64,000 nt of DNA, taken from contig JASGEI010000020.1 in assembly GCA_047606545.1 (NCBI GenBank), positions 62,001 to 126,000 on the forward strand, given 5' to 3'. A program made the translations under genes and the position numbers. This DNA comes from JASGDC01 sp047606545 (lineage in GTDB: Bacteria > Actinomycetota > Actinomycetes > Actinomycetales > Micrococcaceae). Below, piece after piece: positions 41,908 to 49,558 of the stretch (position 1 is its first letter; every line of letters starts with the position of its first letter). The notes beneath the pieces are model-generated. The model saw only the letters and a program-made list of their open reading frames with translations, was not told the origin of the DNA and made no database searches.

Positions 41908-42651
41908 TTATTGAGTAACTAAATCGTAAAGTGTTTCCTCATGCCCATAAAATGCGGCCCAAATAGTATCACCATATTGATAATGCCACCACTCATTTGG
42001 GTTAGGCGAAAATCCTACTTTAAGCATAGCTTTCAATAGCACTTCCCTATTTGCACGCTGTTCAGGTGTCACAAGATCACTGTGTAAAAAAGAAATTTCA
42101 TGATCAGTATTTGGAATACATCCCATATCAATATATTTTCCAGTTGTTGTATCTTTAACATCAACATCAACTGCCCCTCCTGTAACATGCGGAGGACAGC
42201 CAATACGCGGATCAGCAATGTAGGTACGTGCTTGTTCTAAATGTTCTTCTTCGGTGTAATTAGGATTTTCTAATTTACTATTTTCAATGAATGCATCAAG
42301 AAGTTCTAATTGCACATTATAAGGACGGAAACCTGCTTTAAGCACTAAATTCCATGAATTCGGCAGGAGTCGTCGCGCGTTAACTAAGCGTTTAAATACT
42401 CCTTCTCGCACCATAAGATCAAACTCAGGGTGTTCTTCGATATAGCCATGATAGGTATCACCTTCCATATCTCCTGGAGTTTCCCAAAAAGGTTCTACGA
42501 TAAAACCCGATTCTTCCAAAGCTGAACGTCCGATGAATTTCTCACCATTATCTTTGCGTTTAGTCTGATTAGCTAATTGTAGAAAGAAATACTTTGAACG
42601 CTCAAACAAATCAAGTTTAATAATACCGGGAGTTGCTTTTGGAATAATCAT
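41908..42651 (-). CDS. D-alanyl-D-alanine dipeptidase, VanX/DdpX family
   Basis: About 247 residues from ATG 42651; the frame extends to ATG 42714. M15D zinc peptidase: substrate-binding Arg in KAGFRPYNVQ, zinc-binding His and Asp in CPPHVTGGAVDVDV, and E-W-W-H in NPNEWWHYQYGD. Hydrolyses free D-Ala-D-Ala. No vanH, vanA or two-component genes are near, so it more likely recycles cell-wall dipeptide than gives vancomycin resistance. The later start is supported by a TATTAT box seven bases before it (leaderless). Confidence 0.9.
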   Translation of the reverse strand: MIIPKATPGIIKLDLFERSKYFFLQLANQTKRKDNGEKFIGRSALEESGFIVEPFWETPGDMEGDTYHGYIEEHPEFDLMVREGVFKRLVNARRLLPNSWNLVLKAGFRPYNVQLELLDAFIENSKLENPNYTEEEHLEQARTYIADPRIGCPPHVTGGAVDVDVKDTTTGKYIDMGCIPNTDHEISFLHSDLVTPEQRANREVLLKAMLKVGFSPNPNEWWHYQYGDTIWAAFYGHEETLYDLVTQ

Positions 42652-42719
42652 ATGGAAAATAATAACACGCCTGTAAGAAATTAATGTCACTGGAACGTGT
42701 TCTAATGAACTCATGAAAG

Positions 42720-42754
42720 AAAAAGTGCCGATAGAAAACTATCGGCACTTTTTG
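42720..42754 (-). terminator. Terminator of the Asp/Asn-rich repeat gene
   Basis: AAAAGTGCCGATAG / CTATCGGCACTTTT, 14 perfect pairs, four-base loop, A/T flanks on both sides. Confidence 0.95.
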
Positions 42755-42774
42755 CTGTTTTAGGAAGACTTTGA

Positions 42775-43173
42775 TTAGAAACGGCTATCGTTATCGTAAT
42801 CATCGTCATCAGAACGGCGATTGTCGTCACGTCGGCTGCTGTTGCTGTAGTCATCATTGTCATCACGACGGCTGTAGTCATCGTCATCATTCGAACGGCT
42901 AGTGCTGCCACCGAAAGTATCAGTGTCATCATTACCGAAGCTGTTACGACCTGTTTGGCGACTGTTGTTTCCATAGTCGTCATCATCATCACGACGGCTA
43001 GTGCTGCCACCGAAAGTATCAGTGTCATCATTACCGAAGCTGTTACGACCTGTTTGGCGACTGCTGTTTCCATAGTCGTCATCATCATCACGACGGTTTG
43101 AGCTCACGTTATCGTTATCGTAATCGTTGTTACCAAAATCGTCGTTATTGTTGTTATCGTTTTCACCGAACAT
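42775..43173 (-). CDS. Acidic Asp/Asn/Ser/Arg-rich low-complexity repeat protein
   Basis: 132 residues. The frame is supported by a strong AAAGGAAT ribosome site nine bases before ATG and by a perfect terminator downstream. Composition is almost only D, N, S, R, G, Y, T, F. A 33-residue unit (RRDDDDDYGN, SRQTGRNS, FGNDDTDTFGGSTS) occurs twice in tandem, and the rest continues with D-Y-S/R-R-D repeats. No signal peptide or Cys. It is probably intrinsically disordered. Function unknown; possibilities are a condensate-forming, metal-binding or stress protein. An overlapping Met/Thr frame on the same strand is a shadow. Confidence 0.8.
   Translation of the reverse strand: MFGENDNNNNDDFGNNDYDNDNVSSNRRDDDDDYGNSSRQTGRNSFGNDDTDTFGGSTSRRDDDDDYGNNSRQTGRNSFGNDDTDTFGGSTSRSNDDDDYSRRDDNDDYSNSSRRDDNRRSDDDDYDNDSRF
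42896..43093 (-). repeat. Two 99-bp tandem repeats in the acidic protein gene
   Basis: Units 42896-42994 and 42995-43093 differ at a single base that I can find (GTTGTTT versus GCTGTTT), keeping the reading frame (33 codons each). Copy number is likely to vary. Confidence 0.9.
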
Positions 43174-43285
43174 AATAATATTCCTTTCGTATTGGAAAGT
43201 TCCCTTAAAAGAGAACCGCCATACAAAATTGTATTATTAATTAGTTTTGTATTCCAAGGTAATCACATCGTGTCGGTTTAAAATA

Positions 43286-43327
43286 CAAAAAAGAGACCGA
43301 TATAAAAACCAGTCCCTTTTAAAAAAT
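43286..43327 (-). terminator. Terminator of the Cys-rich peptide gene
   Basis: On minus, AAAAGGGACTGG pairs with CGGTCTCTTTT through G·U pairs, then a T run. Confidence 0.7.
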
Positions 43328-43333
43328 GTCAGA

Positions 43334-43501
43334 TTAGTGACAATTGCAGCTTGATTCTTTTGCTTCAACCTTAGTTGTTTCTTTACCTTCTGTGCTGCAA
43401 CAAGTGCTGGTTTCAGCTTTAGCCTCATTTGTAGCACAACATGAAGAACCTGAAGTAATAGTCTCTACTTTAGCTCCATTTGCTAGGGTTTCGTTTGTCA
43501 T
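43334..43501 (-). CDS. Cys-rich 55-residue peptide, possible metal-binding protein
   Basis: ATG at 43501 preceded by AAGGAG, stop at 43334, own terminator. The product has three Cys clusters: GSSCCATNE, TSTCCSTEG and a terminal SSCNCH, separated by Thr/Glu/Lys-rich linkers. Six Cys plus a terminal His in 55 residues suits a small metallothionein-like metal binder. A RiPP precursor is the alternative, but no modification enzymes lie nearby. It resembles no family I can name. Confidence 0.75.
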   Translation of the reverse strand: MTNETLANGAKVETITSGSSCCATNEAKAETSTCCSTEGKETTKVEAKESSCNCH

Positions 43502-43613
43502 TACAGCTCCTTAAAATATCGTTACACTACTAACTCTACAAAAAGAATAGGCAGATTAACAGAGTGCTATAGAATTGATTATTAAGAAATAATATAAATT
43601 AGTAAAGGACAAA

Positions 43614-44888
43614 ATGACTTATTGGAAAGCACCTACAGTAAATTACCCAATCAATGCTACTGTGAACCTTCCTGCCTCTAAGTCATTAACGAATCGTTAT
43701 TTGGCATTAGCAGCATTAGCCAATAGTGATTCAAATATCAGTAACTTTTTAATAGCCCGCGATGCCGAGTTAATGATAGAAGCTCTTAAAAATCTTGGAG
43801 TAAATATTACTGAAAATGATGATTCATTAAATATCACTCCTAACTTTAATGAAGATGATGTCACAATTGATTGTGGTTTAGCTGGTACTGTGATGCGCTT
43901 TGTTCCCTTAATAGCAGCATTTCGCAATGGTAAGACGACTTTTACTGGAGACGTTGAGGCCAAAGTCCGACCAATGTCTACTACCCTAACTTCACTAGAG
44001 AAACTTGGCGTTGAAGTTACTCGTCATAACGGTGAGTTTTTACCTTTTACGGTACATGGAGACGGTGAGATTACTACTGACAAAATTACTATTGATGCTG
44101 CTGCTTCATCTCAATTTATCTCTGCACTTTTATTAATTGGCGCACGTTGCAAAAACGGTTTGAAAATAGAACATACTGGAGCTAATTTACCTAGTAAACC
44201 ACTTATCTCAATGACAGTTAATACTTTAAAATGTCTAGGGATTGAGGTAAATGAATTAAGCGATACTAGTTGGAAAGTTAACCCAGGAAAAATACCAGGT
44301 TTTGAACGAACTGTAGAGCCAGATTTGGCAAATGCTACTCCTTTCGTCGCAGCTGCAATGATTACTAATGGCACTGTAAAGATTCCATTTTGGCCCAAAA
44401 CTAGCAATCAGCCTGGCTTTCATCTCCCACAACTCATGGAGCAATTTGGCGGTAAAGTTTCCTTTGATGAGAAACAACAACAAATGAGCTTTTATGGACC
44501 CAAAATGCTAAAAGCTCCAAATACGATAGATTTAACTGCTTATGGCGAATTAGTACCAAATATTGCTGCTTTATCATTGCTTTCAAATGTTAAAACTGAA
44601 ATTATCGGTATTGGGCATTTACGTGGACACGAAACAGATAGAATAAATGCCTTAGCGACTGAGTTTAATAAATTGGGAGGTATCGTAATCGAACACGATA
44701 CTTCACTAGAATTCAATAAATCCAAGCTACATGGTACTGAATTTTTAAGTTATAAAGATCACCGTATGGCTACTACTGGCGCAATAATTGGGCTTAAAAT
44801 ACCTGACATTAACATTGAAAATATTGAGACAGTTTCAAAAACTATGCCTGAGTTTACAAAGATGTGGGAAGAGATGATTAAACGATGA
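43614..44888 (+). CDS. aroA: 3-phosphoshikimate 1-carboxyvinyltransferase (EPSP synthase)
   Basis: 424 residues. Sixth step of the shikimate pathway, target of glyphosate. Family blocks LPASKSLTNRYLALAALA, LAGTVMRFVPLIAAFRNG (a variant of the L-G-N-A-G-T-A motif), and YKDHRMATTGAIIGLK are present. It overlaps rsgA by four bases. Ribosome site AAAGGAC. Confidence 0.95.
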   Translation: MTYWKAPTVNYPINATVNLPASKSLTNRYLALAALANSDSNISNFLIARDAELMIEALKNLGVNITENDDSLNITPNFNEDDVTIDCGLAGTVMRFVPLIAAFRNGKTTFTGDVEAKVRPMSTTLTSLEKLGVEVTRHNGEFLPFTVHGDGEITTDKITIDAAASSQFISALLLIGARCKNGLKIEHTGANLPSKPLISMTVNTLKCLGIEVNELSDTSWKVNPGKIPGFERTVEPDLANATPFVAAAMITNGTVKIPFWPKTSNQPGFHLPQLMEQFGGKVSFDEKQQQMSFYGPKMLKAPNTIDLTAYGELVPNIAALSLLSNVKTEIIGIGHLRGHETDRINALATEFNKLGGIVIEHDTSLEFNKSKLHGTEFLSYKDHRMATTGAIIGLKIPDINIENIETVSKTMPEFTKMWEEMIKR

Positions 44889-45901
44889 GCAAGTATAGCG
44901 AATACGAAAATTATCGTTTCAAAAAGCGTCCCAAAAAACATGGCAGTAAACCTCGCACAAAAATCCGTCCAAAATATGAAGATGCTTTAATAGGCAGAAT
45001 AATAAAAGTGGATCGAGGACGTTATACTGCCATTCTTGATGAGAATCAGGCAAGTGAACGAACTGTGACGGCAGTACGAGCAAAAGACCTGCGTAAGCAA
45101 GCTATTGTAGTCGGAGATTTAGTAAGTCTTATCGGAGATACTTCTGGTATTAAAGGCACCTTAGCAAGACTAGTAAAAATTCAAAACCGCAAGAATGTTT
45201 TACGTCGAAGTGGCGATGATAGCGATAACCTAGAACGGATCTTAGTGGCAAACGTAGATAATCTATTGATAGTAGTTGCAGCTGCAGATCCTAAACCACG
45301 CACAGGTCTCATTGATAGGATGATTGTTGCCGCTTTTGCTGTCGGAATTAACCCTTATCTTTGTGTTACCAAAACTGACTTAGCTTCGGCTAAAGAATTA
45401 CGAAATTACTATGAACCACTTGGTATCTCAGTTTTCGAATCTCGACTAACTGGTGAAGAAATTCCCAATGAATTGATTAAAAATATCACTGATGAAATAA
45501 CTAATAAAATTACTGTACTTTCTGGTCATTCTGGTGTCGGAAAGTCAACTCTAGTTAATGCACTAACTCACGCTAACCGTGAAACCGGCGCAGTTAATGA
45601 AGTCACTGGTCGTGGTCGTCATACTACTTCTTCATCAAAAGCTTTGAAACTTAACACTAAAGGTTGGGCAATCGATACCCCTGGTATTCGTTCCTTTGGA
45701 TTAGCACATGTCACGACCACTGATGTTTTGACTGGTTTCCCAGAAATTCTTGAAGCTACCACTAATTGTGAAAAAGGCTGTCGGCATGATGAAGAAGCAG
45801 TTAATTGTGGTATTGATACATTACTTATTCAAAATCCAACTGACACACGTCTGGCTTCTCGAGTAATTTCTTTACGAAGACTACTGAAGAACTTCAGTTA
45901 A
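44885..45901 (+). CDS. rsgA: Small ribosomal subunit biogenesis GTPase RsgA
   Basis: 338 residues. Circularly permuted GTPase that matures the 30S subunit. N-terminal OB fold, then G4 VTKTDLA, G1 SGHSGVGKSTLVNAL, G3 DTPGIRSFGL, and the zinc site near CEKGCRHDEEAVNCG. The basic N-terminus FKKRPKKHGSKPRTK is typical for actinobacteria. The aroA-rsgA pair is conserved in the phylum. Confidence 0.96.
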   Translation: MSKYSEYENYRFKKRPKKHGSKPRTKIRPKYEDALIGRIIKVDRGRYTAILDENQASERTVTAVRAKDLRKQAIVVGDLVSLIGDTSGIKGTLARLVKIQNRKNVLRRSGDDSDNLERILVANVDNLLIVVAAADPKPRTGLIDRMIVAAFAVGINPYLCVTKTDLASAKELRNYYEPLGISVFESRLTGEEIPNELIKNITDEITNKITVLSGHSGVGKSTLVNALTHANRETGAVNEVTGRGRHTTSSSKALKLNTKGWAIDTPGIRSFGLAHVTTTDVLTGFPEILEATTNCEKGCRHDEEAVNCGIDTLLIQNPTDTRLASRVISLRRLLKNFS

Positions 45902-45944
45902 ATTGGAAAGTTCATAAAATTTCAAAAATAAGATAAGGACAATT

Positions 45945-46352
45945 ATGGCAGAAAAACGACTTAGTAAAGCAGCGCAAGATAAATTAAATAAAACTCCAAG
46001 TGAGCTTATTGACGAACGTATTGCTCAACTACCTAAATGGCAAGCAAAAATTATGATTGGCGTGCGTAAATTAGTTAAAGAAGTCGACCCTGATGTCGTT
46101 GAAGAATGGAAGTGGCGTGGAGTTCCAGTTTGGGAGCACAATGGCATATTATTTACCGGTGAAACATACAAAAAATACGTAAAACTAACTTTTGCAAAAG
46201 GAGCAAAATTAGACGATCCAGCTAATTTGTTTAATTCGAGTCTGGCTGGAAATACTCGTAGAGCAATTGATATTCATGAAAATGATGAACTTAATGATTT
46301 TGCATTGGCTGAGTTAATTAACCAGGCGATAAAGCTTAATTTATCAAAATAA
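45945..46352 (+). CDS. DUF1801 domain protein
   Basis: 135 residues. The YdhG-like fold is recognised from VEEWKWRGVPVWEHNGILFTGETYKKYVKLTFAKG and a C-terminal helical part. Function unknown. Own ribosome site AAGGAC; spaced 43 bases from rsgA, so possibly in the same transcript. Confidence 0.85.
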   Translation: MAEKRLSKAAQDKLNKTPSELIDERIAQLPKWQAKIMIGVRKLVKEVDPDVVEEWKWRGVPVWEHNGILFTGETYKKYVKLTFAKGAKLDDPANLFNSSLAGNTRRAIDIHENDELNDFALAELINQAIKLNLSK

Positions 46353-46469
46353 TGCATTTTTTAATCATTAGATAGTTACTATTTTCTAAAAACTTGGTAG
46401 CATGTTATACGGTCCGAAATGCAAAAACCGCTCACTGGATCTAATGTAAACATCAAATATAGGTGGAAA

Positions 46470-47441
46470 ATGGCGGAACAACTACAATTTACAACTTTTG
46501 ATTACAACGACGTACGACTAGTACCAGCAAAGTGTATTATCAATTCTCGTTCAGAAATCGACACTTCCCTACACCTAGGCAAACGCAAGTTCAACATCCC
46601 TGTAGTACCTGCAAATATGTCTACTATCATTGATGAAAATCTAGCAAAATGGCTAGCAAAAAATGATTATTTCTATATCATGCATCGCTTTGACATAGAC
46701 CCAATTGCTTTTACTAAGGAGTTCCAAAAGTCAGGCCTTTATGCTTCAATATCTCTTGGAATCAAAGACGCTGACTATGAATACGTTGATGAATTTGCCA
46801 AAAAAAATCTTAGCCCAGAATACATAACAGTTGATGTGGCACATGGTCATTCAGCTTCTGTTATTAAGATGATCAAGTACATCAAGAAAAACCTCCCAGA
46901 AACTTTCCTAATTGCTGGAAATGTCGGAACTGGTGAAGCTGCAAAAGATCTTGAAAAAGCTGGGGCAGATGCAATCAAAGTTGGTATTGGTCCAGGTAGC
47001 GCTTGTATCACTAGCCCAAATACTGGTTTCGGTACTCGTAACTGGCAGCTATCAGCTGTGCAAGATGCATTTAATAGTGTCTCTGGTGCGGTAATCATTG
47101 CAGACGGTGGTATCCGTGAATATGGAGATATCGCAAAGTCACTAGCGTTCGGGGCAACTTTTGTAATGGTTGGTGGCATGTTTGGTGGTCATGATGAAAA
47201 CCCAGGCGAAATAGTAGAAAATGAAAACGGCGAACAATTCAAAGTATTCTTTGGTAGTGCAAGTGAACACCAAAAAGGTGAAACTAAGCACGTAGAAGGT
47301 AAAAAAATGTTAGTACCTTACAAAGGTCCAATTTCAGAAACTATGCGTGCAACCAAGGAGCACCTACAATCTGCAGTTTCATACGCAGGTGGTAAAGAAC
47401 TAATGGATTTACGTGATAGTAAATACGTTATTGTGCGTTAA
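46470..47441 (+). CDS. guaC: GMP reductase
   Basis: 323 residues from ATG 46470, preceded by AGGTGG; an in-frame ATG at 46419 has no ribosome site. Reduces GMP to IMP with NADPH. IMPDH/GMPR barrel with VPANMSTIIDENLAKWLA, the GIGPGSACITSPNTGFG catalytic Cys loop, and ADGGIREYGDIAKSLAFGA. No CBS domains, and the GuaC2-type length, exclude IMP dehydrogenase. A terminator follows. Confidence 0.94.
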   Translation: MAEQLQFTTFDYNDVRLVPAKCIINSRSEIDTSLHLGKRKFNIPVVPANMSTIIDENLAKWLAKNDYFYIMHRFDIDPIAFTKEFQKSGLYASISLGIKDADYEYVDEFAKKNLSPEYITVDVAHGHSASVIKMIKYIKKNLPETFLIAGNVGTGEAAKDLEKAGADAIKVGIGPGSACITSPNTGFGTRNWQLSAVQDAFNSVSGAVIIADGGIREYGDIAKSLAFGATFVMVGGMFGGHDENPGEIVENENGEQFKVFFGSASEHQKGETKHVEGKKMLVPYKGPISETMRATKEHLQSAVSYAGGKELMDLRDSKYVIVR

Positions 47442-47456
47442 GCAAAACTTTCTTTA

Positions 47457-47492
47457 ATAAGGTCTCATAGCTATTAGTTATGAGACTTTATT
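47457..47492 (+). terminator. Terminator after guaC
   Basis: Arms AATAAGGTCTCATA and TATGAGACTTTATT (one mismatch), loop about nine bases, T-rich tail. Confidence 0.85.
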
Positions 47493-47541
47493 TGTCGTAT
47501 GCCAATAGCCGATAAGTCTTTTTATCTAATATACTGAAAAA

Positions 47542-48498
47542 ATGATTACAATTTTTGACGAAAATATGAAAGCACACAACATTAATACACAAGAAATTAA
47601 TGCCGTTGCCAATAAAAATAGTGCGCTTTGGATTCATCTTGAAAGCAATTATGACTACAATGATTTTTATAAGGTTGCTGATGCTTATGGCTTACATCAC
47701 CTTGCCATCGAGAATATCACTCAGTCTTTTACGCGTAGTAAAATATCACGATACGATGACCATATTCTAATCACTACTCAAATCCCAAAAATCACTGAAG
47801 AATTCCAGCTAAAATTAACTGAAATAGCTATCTTCATCCTCAAAGATGTAATCATAACTGTCTTAAATAAAGAGATTAACTATGGACAGATAATTCAAGA
47901 ACGTCTTAAAGACCAGACTGAAATTCCAGAACACAATGTTGAGTTTGTACTCTACGGTGTTCTTGACTGTATTATTGATGACTTCTTACAAGTTGCAGAA
48001 CTACTAGACGAAGAAACTGAAAACCTTGAAGCATCACTTTTTAATGAAAAGCTAGATGATTCTACCCAAAAGCTCTCTTTCTTCGTCCATCGTAACTTAT
48101 CTGATTTGCGTCGAGTCATACTACCAATGAGTGAAGTAATGAGCTCTATCCTTCGCTGGAACAGTCTACATAGTGCAGATAAAACTACACCTTATTTCCA
48201 AGAAGTTTACGACCACATCATACTTGCTATTGAATTAACAGATTCCTCACGAGATATGGTATCCAGTGTTTTACAAACTCAAATTGCTTTGCAGAGTAAT
48301 GCCTTGAATGTGACTATGAAGAAAGTTACCAGCTGGGCTGCCATCATTGCCGTTCCGGCAGGTATTACTGGTTTCTTCGGCATGAATGTTCCTTATCTTG
48401 GTGCTGGTCAAGAATGGGGTGTCTGGTTAGCAAGTATTCTTTTAATTCTAACTGTAGTCAGTCTTATCTGGGGCTTTAAAAAACGAGATTGGTTATAA
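47542..48498 (+). CDS. corA: CorA family magnesium/divalent cation channel
   Basis: 318 residues. Long cytoplasmic N-terminal domain, then two helices at the C-terminus: the first ends with the selectivity motif FFGMNVPYLG (Gly-Met-Asn), and the protein finishes with WGFKKRDWL. Pentameric channel importing Mg2+ or Co2+. TATACT six bases before ATG marks a leaderless promoter. Confidence 0.95.
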   Translation: MITIFDENMKAHNINTQEINAVANKNSALWIHLESNYDYNDFYKVADAYGLHHLAIENITQSFTRSKISRYDDHILITTQIPKITEEFQLKLTEIAIFILKDVIITVLNKEINYGQIIQERLKDQTEIPEHNVEFVLYGVLDCIIDDFLQVAELLDEETENLEASLFNEKLDDSTQKLSFFVHRNLSDLRRVILPMSEVMSSILRWNSLHSADKTTPYFQEVYDHIILAIELTDSSRDMVSSVLQTQIALQSNALNVTMKKVTSWAAIIAVPAGITGFFGMNVPYLGAGQEWGVWLASILLILTVVSLIWGFKKRDWL

Positions 48499-48662
48499 GA
48501 TAAATAACAATTAATTTAGATAACTAAAAGCCAAAACTTTGAACAGCTAAACCAGATGTATTTATCAAACTAGTAGTTTTTCTAATAAATCTAGTAAAAA
48601 CTTTACAGGTCTTGTTATTCTTAATGGTGCTACTTAAAATTATTTACTTTTAGAGAGGCTCT

Positions 48663-49166
48663 ATGTTGGAAGTAATCATGGCGTGGTGTGCATTCATCGG
48701 TTCATGGGTATTAGTTGCTGGGCCACTATATCAAGGTGCTATGGAACTTGGTGAGTTCGATATCAATCGAGATGATTTTACTAACCATATTCACCAAATA
48801 GACCCTCCAGAACATATTTCGCCTTGGTGGTGGCTAATACCACCCTTAGCTTATATTAAAACCAAACAAATCCAAAACCCTTGGCGTAAACGATTCTTTG
48901 CTTCCTTTAATGACGCTCAACGGGAACAGTTTGTAAGCTTCTCTAATAAATCTACTGGTTGGTTCATGATTTGTATCGGCGCTTCATTAATTGGGATTGA
49001 TTCTGCCAATAGTCTTACTAAAGCTATGGAATGGTCAAATTTAGCAATGATTCCACTTATAATTTTCGCAGCTATTATGTGCGTTAGTTTTACCGTAGCT
49101 AGGCTACATAGGACAAAAAGTATGCTTCAAAGATATAGTGAAGAAGCTGAAAATCAAGAAGCTTAG
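48663..49166 (+). CDS. Hypothetical membrane protein
   Basis: 167 residues. Helices at about 3-25, 98-115 and 126-150, with a Pro/Trp-rich loop HISPWWWLIPPLAYIKTKQ in between. No family recognised, no partner gene. Ribosome site AGAGAGG seven bases before ATG; a second ATG six codons on is possible. Confidence 0.65.
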   Translation: MLEVIMAWCAFIGSWVLVAGPLYQGAMELGEFDINRDDFTNHIHQIDPPEHISPWWWLIPPLAYIKTKQIQNPWRKRFFASFNDAQREQFVSFSNKSTGWFMICIGASLIGIDSANSLTKAMEWSNLAMIPLIIFAAIMCVSFTVARLHRTKSMLQRYSEEAENQEA

Positions 49167-49558
49167 AATGATTTCTACCATTTCGAAAATTAATACAATT
49201 GGCCTCTATTCTTGCATTTGGACCCTAAATATAAGTAGCATTTGTAAGAATAGACGCCAATTAAAATGAACTAGTATTAATGTGCTGTTAACGGTAATAA
49301 ATCATAGGTAATTGGAAATGGCAGTCGGTATTTTTCCATAACAGCTTATCCTCAATCCAGCTACATTAAAACCATAGACCCATAATTCCCTTACCAAAAA
49401 TAAAACTAAAAACTTCTCTGCATTGATTATGAGTTGTTACTAACTACCTTTTTCTTAGTAAATAGACATTTTCTTGTTAAAGTTGCTAAGAATTTGATGG
49501 TTTACAAAGAAAATGCGGTTGAAACAACTCTATACTTAGTTTTTAAAAGTGATTATGA
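49167..49558. other. 392-bp intergenic region
   Basis: Between two convergent genes. Apart from the hairpin at 49198-49263 I see no gene, tRNA or clear promoter. It is AT-rich and does not show decayed protein sequence that I can recognise. Confidence 0.5.
49198..49263. other. 66-bp imperfect inverted repeat
   Basis: Arms AATTGGCCTCTATTCTTG and TAAGAATAGACGCCAATT pair with two mismatches around an interior that also holds CATTTG on both sides. It lies 30 bases after the membrane protein gene. It may be a terminator-like or small-RNA structure. Confidence 0.5.

Noticed and set aside
41908..42714. Vancomycin resistance cluster
   Set aside because: Only a vanX-like dipeptidase is present; no D-Ala-D-Lac ligase, dehydrogenase or sensor-regulator pair nearby.
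42711..43091. Met/Thr/Val-rich 126-residue frame overlapping the acidic repeat protein
   Set aside because: It is the alternative frame of the same GAC/GAT-rich repeats, has no ribosome site and runs through the terminator at 42720-42754. The 132-residue frame has both signals.
42896..43093. CRISPR-like repeat array
   Set aside because: Two adjacent 99-bp units without spacers, in frame with a protein repeat; no cas genes anywhere in the window.
43237..43437. 66-residue frame MLQMRLKLKP... in the same region as the Cys-rich peptide
   Set aside because: It reads through the terminator and lacks a ribosome site; the 55-residue frame at 43334-43501 has AAGGAG and ends just before the terminator.
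46419..46469. Earlier guaC start at 46419
   Set aside because: No ribosome site; AGGTGG precedes ATG 46470, which gives the family's usual N-terminus and length.
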